A program made the position numbers and the translations under genes. A stretch of 64,000 nucleotides of DNA from Betaproteobacteria bacterium (GTDB lineage Bacteria > Pseudomonadota > Gammaproteobacteria > Burkholderiales > Burkholderiaceae_C). Where the stretch lies: positions 62,001 through 126,000 of the forward strand of contig VGHB01000009.1 in the NCBI GenBank assembly GCA_016868355.1, written 5' to 3'. Positions 18,704-28,129 of this stretch are shown here, in pieces (within the stretch, counting starts at the first letter, position 1; each line of letters starts with the position of its first letter). The notes below the pieces were generated by a model. The model ran no database searches and was not told where the DNA came from. It saw only the letters and a program-made list of their open reading frames with translations.

Positions 18704-20269
18704 TCAATGCGCGGCCCCGCCCATCAGCCGCCCCAAGGCGGCCACCTCGCATTCTTCGATGGGCAACTCGCCGGCCACCCGGCCTGCGTTCATCACCAGC
18801 ACCCGGTCTGAAATCGCCAAGATTTCATCAAGCTCTGAGGACACCACCAACACCGCGCCACCCGCGTCGCGATGTGCTCGCAGGCGCGCATGGATGAACT
18901 CAATAGCCCCGATGTCCACGCCGCGAGTGGGCTGGCCCACCAACAACACCGAGGGCTGCGCCTGTGCCTCACGCGCCAGCACCAGCTTTTGTTGGTTGCC
19001 ACCCGAAAACTTCGACGAGCGCAGCTCGGGCTTGCGTGGCCGCACATCGTAGGCCTGCAGCATGTCCAGCGTGGCCTGGCGCATGGCCCGCCGGTTCATC
19101 CAGGCCCAACGCCCGTAGCGACGCCAGCCTTGGTAGCCCAGCACTGCCGATTCCCAGGCCGCAAAGGGCAGCACCAGGGCTCGGTGCAGCCGGTCCTCCG
19201 GCACATGGGCCAAGCGCCGCTGTCGGGCCAATGCAGGACTGAGCCATGCAGACGGCACAAAAGTGTCGCCCGCCAGCACCAAGGTGCCCGAGTGCGGCAC
19301 CTTCAGCCCCGACAGCACTTCCAGCAGCTCCGTTTGCCCATTGCCTGTCACACCGGCCACACCCACGATCTCACCGGGCCTAAGCTCCAGGCTCACCTCG
19401 TCAAGGCGCGCCACACCGAATGCATCCGTCCAGCGCAGGCCCTGGGCCTTTAGCAGCGCAGGCTGCAACGCGGCAGCCGGCCGTTGTTCTTCGCTGCTGG
19501 GCATGCGCCGTCCGGCGGCCACGCGCCGCCCCACCATCGCCTGGGCCAGGTCATCCACGCTGGTGTGGGCGATCTCACGCTCCAACACCACTTCACCGCC
19601 GCGCATCACCGTTACGCGGTCGCAAAGCGCCAGGATTTCCTTGAGCTTGTGCGTGATCAGCAGCACCGTGGCTCCCCGTTCGCACAAGCCGCGCAAGGCA
19701 GCGAACAGGGCCGAGGTCTCGTCCGGGGTCAACACCGCCGTGGGTTCGTCCAAAATCAGCACGCGGGCTCCGCGTACCAAAGCCTTCAGAATCTCCAGGC
19801 GCTGCCGTTCTCCCACGGGCAGGTCTTCCACCATCACATCCAGGCGAACCGAAAGCCCCGTTTGCTCCATCAAGGTGTTCAGCCTGCCCGCCAAAACCTC
19901 GCGCGCAGCGCCCAAGCGCCAATCCGGCTCGGCCCCCAAGAGCACGTTGTCCAGTGCGGACATGGTGTCCACCAGCATGAAGTGCTGGTGCACCATGCCA
20001 ATGCCCAGGGCCATGGCCTCGCGCGAGTCGCGGATGCGCACCGCCCGGCCGTCGATTTCGATCCGGCCTTCGTCGGCTTGGTAGAAGCCGTAAAGGATGG
20101 ACATCAGGGTGCTTTTGCCGGCACCGTTCTCGCCCACGATGCCGTGCACCGTGCCCGCTTGCACACCCAGGTCCACTGCCCGATTAGCCTGAACAGCGCC
20201 AAAGTGTTTGCTGATGCCGACCATGTGCACCGCCAGGGGCGTCGCAGCATCGGTCATGGCCGCGGTCAC
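18704..20269 (-). CDS. Nucleoside ABC transporter ATP-binding protein, two ABC domains
   Basis: 521 residues with two fused ATPase domains, as in RbsA-like and NupA/YufO-like proteins. The first domain has a complete Walker A in GENGAGKSTLMS, a signature LPVGERQRLEILKAL and Walker B VLILDEPTAVLTPDE. The second has the degenerate Walker A region GVAGVTGNGQTELLEVLSG without the usual GK, the signature FSGGNQQKLVLARE and the TRGVDIGAIEFIH segment, the pattern normal for this family. Start: GTG at 20269 overlapping the bmp stop (GTGA), or ATG at 20257. It energises the two permeases that follow. Confidence 0.93.
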   Translation of the reverse strand: MTAAMTDAATPLAVHMVGISKHFGAVQANRAVDLGVQAGTVHGIVGENGAGKSTLMSILYGFYQADEGRIEIDGRAVRIRDSREAMALGIGMVHQHFMLVDTMSALDNVLLGAEPDWRLGAAREVLAGRLNTLMEQTGLSVRLDVMVEDLPVGERQRLEILKALVRGARVLILDEPTAVLTPDETSALFAALRGLCERGATVLLITHKLKEILALCDRVTVMRGGEVVLEREIAHTSVDDLAQAMVGRRVAAGRRMPSSEEQRPAAALQPALLKAQGLRWTDAFGVARLDEVSLELRPGEIVGVAGVTGNGQTELLEVLSGLKVPHSGTLVLAGDTFVPSAWLSPALARQRRLAHVPEDRLHRALVLPFAAWESAVLGYQGWRRYGRWAWMNRRAMRQATLDMLQAYDVRPRKPELRSSKFSGGNQQKLVLAREAQAQPSVLLVGQPTRGVDIGAIEFIHARLRAHRDAGGAVLVVSSELDEILAISDRVLVMNAGRVAGELPIEECEVAALGRLMGGAAH

Positions 20270-21288
20270 TTGCAGGCGTTGGCCGCCATGTAGTCGATCA
20301 CCTTCAGCTTACCGGCGATGATGTCGGCCCGGGCCGCTTCCACACGCCGCTTCATCTCGGGTGTGATCAGCTTGGCGTTGTGTTCGTCCTGCGCATAGTC
20401 CACGGCGTTCTCGGCCAAGCCCAGCACCGTCAGGCCCGGCGTCACGCCCTTCATGGCACGGGCCACTGCTATGTCCACTCGCTTGACCATGGAGGTCAAC
20501 ATCGTGCCCGGCTGCAGATGGTTTTGGTTGCTGTCCACCCCTATGGCGTATCGGCCACTGTCTTTGGCGGCCTGGTACACCCCGATGCCGGTGCCACCGG
20601 CCGCTGCAAACACCACGTCCACTCCATTGGCGAACTGCGCCTTGGCCAGTTCACTGCCGCGCGTGGGGTCGTTCCAGGCCGCTGGGGTGGTACCGGTCAT
20701 GTTCATGCTGACCTCGACCTTCGGGTTGGCATAGCGCGCACCCTGTTCATATCCACACTGGAACTTGCGAATCAGCGGTATGTCCATACCGCCAATGAAG
20801 CCCACCTTGCTGGTCTTGCTGGCCATGGCAGCCAACATCCCCACCAGAAAGCTGCCTTCGTGTTCCTTAAAGACGATGGACTGCACATTGGGCAAGGTCA
20901 CCACCGCGTCGATCAGAGCAAACTGCAGCTTGGGGTGCGCCCGGGCCACCTTTTCCATAGGCGTTCCCTGCGAAAAACCCACGCCCACAATGGGGTCAGC
21001 GCCGCGCTCAGCCATGCGCCGGATGGCCTGCTCGCGTTGAGCCGGGTTGGCAATTTCAAACTCCAGGTAGGACTGGCCGGTCTCCTTCTTCCAGGTCTCT
21101 GCACCTCGGAAGGCAGCCTCGTTGAAGGATTTGTCGAACTTGCCGCCCATGTCGAAGATGACAGCGGGCGCGGCCTGCGTGGCGCCAGCGCCGGCCAAGG
21201 CGCCGACACCAGCCAAGGCCAGCGCCAGCACGGCGCTGCGCGCGCGTGCGGTGTTGGGCGGCATCAAAGTGTGCTTCAAGCCGAGCAT
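20266..21288 (-). CDS. BMP family ABC transporter substrate-binding protein (probable nucleoside receptor)
   Basis: 340 residues. Seen: an export signal with a hydrophobic core (VLALALAGVGALAGAGATQA) and a cut before APAVIFDMGGKFDKSFNEAA. The family elements GVGFSQGTPMEKVA, VGFIGGMDIPLIRKF and YAIGVDSNQNHLQPGTMLTS follow. No lipobox cysteine was seen, so it is probably a soluble periplasmic protein. Homologues (PnrA/BmpA, Med) bind purine and other nucleosides. It is the first gene of the nine-gene operon; 76 bases separate it from the divergent add gene, so the promoters of both must lie there. Confidence 0.92.
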   Translation of the reverse strand: MLGLKHTLMPPNTARARSAVLALALAGVGALAGAGATQAAPAVIFDMGGKFDKSFNEAAFRGAETWKKETGQSYLEFEIANPAQREQAIRRMAERGADPIVGVGFSQGTPMEKVARAHPKLQFALIDAVVTLPNVQSIVFKEHEGSFLVGMLAAMASKTSKVGFIGGMDIPLIRKFQCGYEQGARYANPKVEVSMNMTGTTPAAWNDPTRGSELAKAQFANGVDVVFAAAGGTGIGVYQAAKDSGRYAIGVDSNQNHLQPGTMLTSMVKRVDIAVARAMKGVTPGLTVLGLAENAVDYAQDEHNAKLITPEMKRRVEAARADIIAGKLKVIDYMAANACK

Positions 21289-21364
21289 GACTCACCTGTG
21301 TTTACGACGGTAGACAGATAAGGATAGCAAGCCGCGAGCCCCGGCCCTCCAAAGCGGGTTTAGC

Positions 21365-22435
21365 ATGATGGACATGTCGAGCCCCCGACCCGACCCCGAA
21401 CTGGCCTCCATGCCCAAGGTGCTGCTGCACGACCACTTGGACGGCAGCCTGCGCATCAGCACCCTCATTGAACTCTGCCGCCGCCGCGGGCTGGCCTTGC
21501 CCACCCGCGACCCGGGGGCCCTAAAGCAGTGGTTCGAGGGCAATGCCATGGCCGGTAGCCTGGAACGCTATCTGCAAGGTTTCGCCTTGACCGTGGCGGC
21601 AATGGCTGATGTTCAGGCGCTGGAGCGGGTGGCCTTCGAAGCGGCCGAAGACGCTCGTGCCCAAGGGTGCGTGCTGGCCGAGTTCCGCATGGCGCCCCTG
21701 CTCCTGCAGCCGCATGGGGTCGCCCCGGATGATGCCTTGGCGGCAATGCTTGCGGGCCTGGAGCGCAGCGAGCTGGCCTGCGGCTTGATCGTGTGTGGCA
21801 TGCGCCACGAAGCCCCCGAGCGGGTGGCTCAAGCCGCTGATTTGGCCTTGCGCCACCGCGTGAGCCCACAGCGGGCAGTTGGCGTGGTGGGCTTCGACCT
21901 GGCCGGACCCGAACGCGGATGGCCTGCCACACGGCACGCCAAGGCCTTGGCTCGGCTGCGCGAAGCCGGTTTGCCCCTGACCCTGCATGCCGGCGAAGCC
22001 GATGAGGGGCAGCGCGTTCTGGAAGCCGTGGCTTTGGGCGCCCAACGTATCGGCCACGGTGTGCGCCTGGCCGACCTGCTGAACACCGACGAGGGCCCGC
22101 AGGCGCTGCAAACCCTGCAGGCTGCGCGGGTGCACTTGGAAATCTGCCCCACCAGCAATGTGCAAACAGGCGCTGCTGTGTCCATCGCCGATCACCCGAT
22201 TCGGTCGCTTTGGGACGCTGGCGTTTCACTTTCGTTCCAGACCGACAATCAGCTGGTGTCCTGCACCACCCTTAACCGGGAGGGCCAGGCCCTGATGGAC
22301 GAGGCCGGCTTCCAGTGGGCCGATCTCCTGGCGATGCAGGAACAGGCGCTGCAGGCGAGTTTCCTGCCCGCCCCCATCACCCAGGCCGCATCCAATAAGC
22401 TGCAGGCGTGGGCCGAAGTGCAGGGCCTGCGCTGA
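21365..22435 (+). CDS. add: Adenosine deaminase
   Basis: 356 residues. It converts (deoxy)adenosine to (deoxy)inosine. Seen: the zinc motif LLHDHLDGSLR with His22 and His24, LTLHAGEADEG (third zinc histidine), RIGHGVRL with a catalytic histidine, EICPTSNVQTGA, and SFQTDNQLVSCTTL carrying the zinc aspartate. The TDN form replaces TDD of E. coli and mammals and resembles the actinobacterial-type enzymes. It is divergent from the nucleoside operon and feeds punA with inosine. The ATG at 21365 is immediately followed by a second ATG. Confidence 0.92.
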   Translation: MMDMSSPRPDPELASMPKVLLHDHLDGSLRISTLIELCRRRGLALPTRDPGALKQWFEGNAMAGSLERYLQGFALTVAAMADVQALERVAFEAAEDARAQGCVLAEFRMAPLLLQPHGVAPDDALAAMLAGLERSELACGLIVCGMRHEAPERVAQAADLALRHRVSPQRAVGVVGFDLAGPERGWPATRHAKALARLREAGLPLTLHAGEADEGQRVLEAVALGAQRIGHGVRLADLLNTDEGPQALQTLQAARVHLEICPTSNVQTGAAVSIADHPIRSLWDAGVSLSFQTDNQLVSCTTLNREGQALMDEAGFQWADLLAMQEQALQASFLPAPITQAASNKLQAWAEVQGLR

Positions 22436-22504
22436 ACCCAAACACCCACGGCCCGCCACGGCCTTCACAACGGCATCAAACCCGATTCCAACCCGCAAGA
22501 CCCC

Positions 22505-24364
22505 ATGCCCAACCTCAGCAACCGCTCCACTGCGCCGCAGCCAACTGCCCAGCCCACCTTGCGCCACACCCTCAGGGCCGGAGCCCTGGCCAGCGCTTGG
22601 GCGCTGGCAGGTGCTGCCACCCTGGCCCTGTTGTCCTCGGGCTGTGCCCAGGCTCCACAGGCCAGCGGCTCGGCATCCCCCGAGACGGTGCAGGTCCGCG
22701 TCATCGCCTTCAACGATCTGCACGGCCATCTGGAAAGCAGCAACCTCACCGTCCAGGTCGCTGACCCTGCCCAAACGGGCTCAGCCCTGCGCGTGGCGGT
22801 GGGCGGCGCCGACGCCATGGCCGGTCTGGTGCGCAGCCTGCGTCAGTCTGCCGCGCACAGCCTGGTGGTCAGCAGCGGCGACCTGATTGGCGCCACCCCA
22901 CTGGTATCGGCCCTGTTCCGCCATGAGTCCACCATCGAGGCCGCCAACCTCATCGGCGTGAGCGTGGCCACCGCGGGCAATCACGAGTTCGATGCCGGCG
23001 CCTCGGAGTTGCTGCGCCTCCTGAAGGGCGGTTGCGCCGAACAGCGCCCAGATGACCCGGCGCGGTCCTGTGCCCTGGGCCCATATCGGGGGGCACGCTT
23101 TCCCATGGTGTCGGCCAATGTGCGGCGCAGCGGTGGTGGCAGCCTGCTGGCCCCGTCCTGGGTGATGCAAGCCGGTCCGGTCAAGGTGGGGGTGATCGGC
23201 GCCGTGACCCGGACGACGCCGCAATTGGTGGTGCCCTCCGGAGTTGAAGGCCTGCAGTTCATCGACGAAGCGCTGGCCATCAACGAAGCCGCGCAGGCGC
23301 TGCAGGCCCAGGGCGTCCAAGCCCTGGTCGTGACCCTGCACGAAGGCGCAGAAATCGGCGGCCCAGGCCAGCCCGCCGATTGGAATGACCGCAGCTGCCC
23401 CGGGCTGCGCGGCGCAGCGGTGGACATCATCAAACGCATCACCCCCGCGGTAGACCTCGTTCTCACAGCCCACACCCACCAAGGCTATAACTGCCTGGTC
23501 GACGGGCGCCCGGTCCTGCAGGCGGTGGCCTACGGGCGCGGTTTATCCGTGGCCGACCTTCACATCAATACCCGCACCGGGGCTGTGGACCGCGCCAAAA
23601 CACTGGCCCGCAACCTCCCGGTTTTCAATGTTCGTACCGACGCCACCCACCGCGACAAGGTAGCCGCCGCCGAACCGCCGGCCTACCGCGCGGCCCTGTT
23701 GGCGGCCCGGCCCGATGCCGAAGTGGCCGCCCTGGTCCAGCGCTACGCCCAAGCGGCGGCTCCGCAGGCCCAGCGGGTGGTGGGCCGTATCGCCCGCACC
23801 TTGGACCGCCGCGGCCTGGGCGACTCGCCTGCGGGGCGTCTGGTGGCCCAGGCCCAATGGGAGGCCACCCGCAGCCCAGACACCGGCGGCGCCCACTTTG
23901 CCCTGATGAACCCGGGCGGCATACGCGCCGACCTGGCCTGCCGAGGCGCGCCGCCCTGCGAGGTTACCTATGGCGACCTCTTCAGCATGCAGCCCTTTGG
24001 GAATAGCCTGGTGGTGATGAGCCTGACCGGCGCGCAGGTGCGGGAACTACTGGAACAGCAACAGCGTGGCGGTATTGATGCGCCGCTGTTGTCGCCCTCC
24101 GAAGGGCTGACCTACCGCTGGTCCCGGCGGGCCCCCATCGGTCAACGCGCCCAGGACATCCGCATCCATGGCCAAGCCCTGAACGAGGCTACCCTCTACC
24201 GTGTCACGGTCAACAGCTTCATGGCCGAAGGCGGCGATGGCTACACGGTGCTGCAGCGCGGCCAACAGCGCCTAGGGGGTGCCCAAGACCTCGACGCCAT
24301 GCTGGCCCAGCTGCGCAAAGGGGTGACAGATGCCGGCCTTGCCCGCATCACAATCACCGATTAA
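22505..24364 (+). CDS. 5'-nucleotidase / 2',3'-cyclic phosphodiesterase family protein, exported
   Basis: 619 residues. The N-terminus is hydrophobic and ends in LLSSGCAQA, a weak lipobox, so the mature protein may be lipid-anchored or free in the periplasm. The metallophosphoesterase domain shows FNDLHGHLESSN (Asp71, His73), SSGDLIGATPL, GNHEFDAG and TAHTHQGYNC; the C-terminal 5'-nucleotidase domain shows MNPGGIRADL and FGNSLVVMSLTG. This is the UshA/CpdB-like arrangement that strips phosphate from nucleotides outside the inner membrane. It follows add by 69 bases. Its products would be substrates for the ABC importer encoded nearby. Confidence 0.9.
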   Translation: MPNLSNRSTAPQPTAQPTLRHTLRAGALASAWALAGAATLALLSSGCAQAPQASGSASPETVQVRVIAFNDLHGHLESSNLTVQVADPAQTGSALRVAVGGADAMAGLVRSLRQSAAHSLVVSSGDLIGATPLVSALFRHESTIEAANLIGVSVATAGNHEFDAGASELLRLLKGGCAEQRPDDPARSCALGPYRGARFPMVSANVRRSGGGSLLAPSWVMQAGPVKVGVIGAVTRTTPQLVVPSGVEGLQFIDEALAINEAAQALQAQGVQALVVTLHEGAEIGGPGQPADWNDRSCPGLRGAAVDIIKRITPAVDLVLTAHTHQGYNCLVDGRPVLQAVAYGRGLSVADLHINTRTGAVDRAKTLARNLPVFNVRTDATHRDKVAAAEPPAYRAALLAARPDAEVAALVQRYAQAAAPQAQRVVGRIARTLDRRGLGDSPAGRLVAQAQWEATRSPDTGGAHFALMNPGGIRADLACRGAPPCEVTYGDLFSMQPFGNSLVVMSLTGAQVRELLEQQQRGGIDAPLLSPSEGLTYRWSRRAPIGQRAQDIRIHGQALNEATLYRVTVNSFMAEGGDGYTVLQRGQQRLGGAQDLDAMLAQLRKGVTDAGLARITITD

Positions 24365-24568
24365 CCCCATGTGTTGTGCCGTTGTCACAGTTCAGTCGCA
24401 GCGCGAGGACATCATGTTGCGCAAGCCCGGTGTCCTCCGCGATAGTGCGTGAGCAAGCCCTCAAGCGGCGCGGTCAGCCGCGTGTGACGATCCCCCGTTC
24501 CAACACCCCTTAGGCGTCCTCGTGCCATCCGGATGCGAGTGTCCGCCTTGTCCCTTGGAGATTCCCCT

Positions 24569-27500
24569 ATGACTTCCCTGCGCCTAAACGCATTCACCCG
24601 AAGCGCCATCGGCCTGGCCATCGCGGCCGTGGTAGCCCCTGCCATCGCCCAAAACACAACCGCCAGTGTCAGCGGACGCGTGGTGGGGGCCGACGGCAAA
24701 CCAGTTGTTGGCGCAACGGTCACGGTGCTGCATGTGGAGTCCCGCACCGCCAGCAACCTCACCACCGACGCCGACGGCCGCTACAGCGCCCGCGGCCTGC
24801 GGGTGGGCGGCCCCTATACCGTGACGGTCACCAAAGGTGGCCAAAGCGAGAAGCGCGACAACGTGTTCCTGACCTTGGCGGAGACCGCCAGCCTGGACAT
24901 CGCCATGCTCGGCAGCGCCGCCACCGTGACCATCACCGGCCGCGGTGCCATGGACAAGTTCGAGAGTTCCAACAAGGGCGCAGGCACCAACATCAGCAGC
25001 CGCGACTTGGCCGCACAAGCCTCCATCCAGCGCAGCCTGCAGGACTACGCCCGCTTCGACCCCCGACTGGCCCAGACCGACAAGGAACGCGGCGAAATCT
25101 CCGCTGCTGGCCAGAATACCCGCTACAACTCCATCACCATCGACGGCGTCACCACCAACGACACCTTCGGCCTGGAATCCAACAACCTGCCCACCATCAA
25201 GCAGCCGATCTCCATTGAGGCGATCCAAAGCGTACAGGTCAACATTGCGAATTACGACGTCACGCAAAAGGGCTACACCGGCGCCAACATCAACGCGGTC
25301 ACCAAGAGCGGATCCAACGACGTCAAGGGCAGCGTGTACTACGTCGTCCGCGACGACCGCTTGGTCGGCCAGCGTTACAACGCCGTCACCGACACCTACT
25401 TCGACGCACCCAAGTTCACTGAGAACACCAAGGGCTTCACCCTCGGCGGCCCGGTCATCAAGGACAAGCTGTTTTTCTTCGTCAACCACGAAGCCTTCAC
25501 CAGCTCGCGCACCCGGCCTGACTTTGCGCCCATCGGCGGCGCCGGCACCATCGTGGGCCTGCGCCAGTCAACTATCGACCAGGCTATTGCCATCGGCCGC
25601 GACACCTATAAGGTGGACCTGGGCACCTCGGCCGTGCCCGAAGGTGTGGCCGTCAATGTGAAGGACAGCCTGCTCAAGTTGGACTGGAACATCAGCGACC
25701 AGCACCGCGCCAATGTGCGCTTCACCCGTACCGACCAAACCGAACCGTTCCTCGTGGGCTTCAACAGCACCGGCCTGTCGCTGAGCTCCTACTGGTACAA
25801 CCAAAAGAAGTCGCTCAAGAGCGTCGTGGGCCAGTTGTTCTCGGACTGGACCGACAACTTCAGCACCGAGTTCAAGATCTCCAAGCGCGACTACGACAGC
25901 GCTCCCACCCCGGTTAACGGCGTGCGCTTGCCGCAGATCGCGCTGGACTTCGCGGGCGCACTGCCCAGCGACGCACCGGCCGGCACCAATGCCAACACCC
26001 GCACCCTGCTGATGGGCACCGAGCGCAGCCGCCACTTCAACGTCCTTCGCACCAATACGTTGGACACCTATTTAGGTGCTAACTACCGCGTTGGGCAGCA
26101 TGAGCTGAAGTTTGGCCTGGACCACGCGGACAACGACGTCTACAACGCCTTCTTGCAAGACACCAATGGCCGCTACGTCTTCCGGTGTGAAAACAGCAGC
26201 GCCAGCCTGAGCTACAGCTTTGGCAGCATCAGCTGCGCCACCGCCACGGCCGATCAGGTTGCCTCGGCTGTGCTTGAAAACTTCCGCTTGGGCCGCCCCT
26301 CGCAGTACTTCGTGCAGGTGCCGCAGCCCGGCCGCGCGCTCACGGATGCCGTGGCCGTCTGGAACTACGCCAACACCGGCCTGTTCCTGCAAGACACCCT
26401 CAAGCCCAGCCAGAACCTGAGTCTGGTAGCCGGCCTGCGCCTGGACCGCCTGGCCATGCCCAGTTCGCCCTTGGCCAACCCGGCTGCAGCAGCGGCACCC
26501 GTGGCCGGTAACCCGGCCACCAACGCACGCGCCAGCGGTGGCTTCGGTTTAGACAACACCCGCACCATGGACGGGGCCACCCTGTTCCAGCCGCGCGTGG
26601 GCTTCAACTGGAATCTGGGTAGCGCAGACACGCGTCGCCAGCTGCGTGGCGGCTTCGGCTTGTTTCAGGGCGCTGCGGCCAACGTCTGGCTGAGCAACCC
26701 TTACTCCAACACGGGTCGCGCAGCCGTGACCTACAGCTGCACCAGCTTTGCCGCCTGCGTCAGCTCCAACGCCCGATTCAGCGCCAACCCAGACGCACAG
26801 CCGGTGCTCACGGGCACCATCCCGGCAGCTAACGTCGACTTCCTGGATCCGACCCTCAAGCAGCCGTCGGTGTGGAAGTTCAACTTGGCCTTTGACACCG
26901 AACTACCTGACCTGCCCCTGATCGGCCGTACCACGGCTGGCGTGGAAATGCTGGGTACCCGCGTGAAGGACGGCATCTACTATGAGCATCTGAACTTGGG
27001 CGTGGCCACCCGAACCGGTCTGGACGGCCGTCAACTGTTCTACACCGCATCGGGCTACAACTCCGCCTGCTGGACAGCCACCGGTGGCACCGTGGGGGGC
27101 GCCGCCTGCCCCAACCTGCGCACCAAGGCCTTGAGCAACCCCGCCTTCAACAATGTGCTGGTGGCCAAGGGAACCGACCAGGGTGGCGGCAACGCTGTCA
27201 CGCTGTCGCTGAGCAAGATCATCCCGGGCGGCGCCGCCTGGTCGATGGGCTATACCCGCACCTCAGCCACGGAAGTCAGCCCGCTGACGTCCTCGGTGTC
27301 CAACTCCAACTGGCTCAACCGCAACATCTTCAACCCCAACGAGCAGGTGCTGCAGAACTCCAACTACCTGATCCGCGACCGCTTCAATGCAGCCTTCAGC
27401 CTTTCGCGCAGCTTCATCGCCAAGGCACCGACCACCATCGGTGTCTTCTTCGAAGGCCGTCGTGGCAAGCCCTACAGCTGGACCTACATCAACGACCTCA

Positions 27501-27970
27501 ACGGTGACGGCGTCAACGGCAACGACCTGATGTTTATCCCCAAGAGCCCAGGCTCGGGTGAAGTGGTGTTCCGAGGCGGCGCAGCTGAAGAAACACGCTT
27601 CTGGGACATCGTGGAAGCCAACCCGGCCTTGCGCAACGCCAAGGGCGGTGTGGTGGGTCGCAACAACACGTTCGCGCCCTGGGTGAACAACTTTGACGTG
27701 CGCCTGAGCCAGCAGCTTCCAGGCTTCGGCAGCAAGCAGCGCGCCACCATCACCATGGACATCCTGAATTTCGGTAATCTGCTCAACAAGAAGTGGGGCC
27801 GGATCAACGAAATCGGCTTCCCGTCCAACCGCAGCTTTGTTAACTATGCGGGCCTAGATGCACAGGGCCGCTATGTCTACAGCCTGGGCAGCACCGAGGC
27901 CTTGGTGACGCGCCAAGCCTCTGGCGAGTCGCAGTGGGCCGCGCAGCTGACGATGCGTTACGAGTTCTGA
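24569..27970 (+). CDS. TonB-dependent receptor, Oar-like with carboxypeptidase-regulatory N-terminal domain
   Basis: 1133 residues, outer membrane. Seen: signal peptide ending AIAQ, then a carboxypeptidase-regulatory-like domain (about residues 22-105: SVSGRVVGADGKPVVGATVT, GRYSARGLRVGGPYTV), a plug region with YNSITIDGVTTNDTFG and GANINAVTKSGSNDVKG, and a long beta-barrel ending in the aromatic MRYEF, as outer membrane barrels do. The start at 24569 is supported by GGAG 6 bases upstream. No obvious TonB box was seen. It follows the 5'-nucleotidase by 204 bases that hold no gene, only a possible 7-base inverted repeat at 24405-24437. The cargo is unknown; nucleotides or nucleic-acid fragments are a guess from context. 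Confidence 0.88.
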   Translation: MTSLRLNAFTRSAIGLAIAAVVAPAIAQNTTASVSGRVVGADGKPVVGATVTVLHVESRTASNLTTDADGRYSARGLRVGGPYTVTVTKGGQSEKRDNVFLTLAETASLDIAMLGSAATVTITGRGAMDKFESSNKGAGTNISSRDLAAQASIQRSLQDYARFDPRLAQTDKERGEISAAGQNTRYNSITIDGVTTNDTFGLESNNLPTIKQPISIEAIQSVQVNIANYDVTQKGYTGANINAVTKSGSNDVKGSVYYVVRDDRLVGQRYNAVTDTYFDAPKFTENTKGFTLGGPVIKDKLFFFVNHEAFTSSRTRPDFAPIGGAGTIVGLRQSTIDQAIAIGRDTYKVDLGTSAVPEGVAVNVKDSLLKLDWNISDQHRANVRFTRTDQTEPFLVGFNSTGLSLSSYWYNQKKSLKSVVGQLFSDWTDNFSTEFKISKRDYDSAPTPVNGVRLPQIALDFAGALPSDAPAGTNANTRTLLMGTERSRHFNVLRTNTLDTYLGANYRVGQHELKFGLDHADNDVYNAFLQDTNGRYVFRCENSSASLSYSFGSISCATATADQVASAVLENFRLGRPSQYFVQVPQPGRALTDAVAVWNYANTGLFLQDTLKPSQNLSLVAGLRLDRLAMPSSPLANPAAAAAPVAGNPATNARASGGFGLDNTRTMDGATLFQPRVGFNWNLGSADTRRQLRGGFGLFQGAAANVWLSNPYSNTGRAAVTYSCTSFAACVSSNARFSANPDAQPVLTGTIPAANVDFLDPTLKQPSVWKFNLAFDTELPDLPLIGRTTAGVEMLGTRVKDGIYYEHLNLGVATRTGLDGRQLFYTASGYNSACWTATGGTVGGAACPNLRTKALSNPAFNNVLVAKGTDQGGGNAVTLSLSKIIPGGAAWSMGYTRTSATEVSPLTSSVSNSNWLNRNIFNPNEQVLQNSNYLIRDRFNAAFSLSRSFIAKAPTTIGVFFEGRRGKPYSWTYINDLNGDGVNGNDLMFIPKSPGSGEVVFRGGAAEETRFWDIVEANPALRNAKGGVVGRNNTFAPWVNNFDVRLSQQLPGFGSKQRATITMDILNFGNLLNKKWGRINEIGFPSNRSFVNYAGLDAQGRYVYSLGSTEALVTRQASGESQWAAQLTMRYEF

Positions 27971-28045
27971 TCGCGCACGGCCCCGGGCCACTGGGCAGCG
28001 CGCCAGCAGCCCTTAGCCACACCGCAGCGTGGCCTGTTCGGCCCA

Positions 28046-28080
28046 AGCCCGGCCCCTTTTCGTAAGGGCCGGGCTGCTTT
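28046..28080 (+). terminator. Rho-independent terminator after the TonB-dependent receptor
   Basis: A 10-base stem, AGCCCGGCCC paired with GGGCCGGGCT, with a loop containing TTTTCGTAA, followed by GCTTTG. It lies 75 bases after the receptor stop codon and before the GST gene. The T-run is short, so termination may be partial. Confidence 0.65.
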
Positions 28081-28129
28081 GTCAGCCGTCCTTCAGCCTG
28101 AGACCAACCAGGCCCTTAAACTCAATCGC

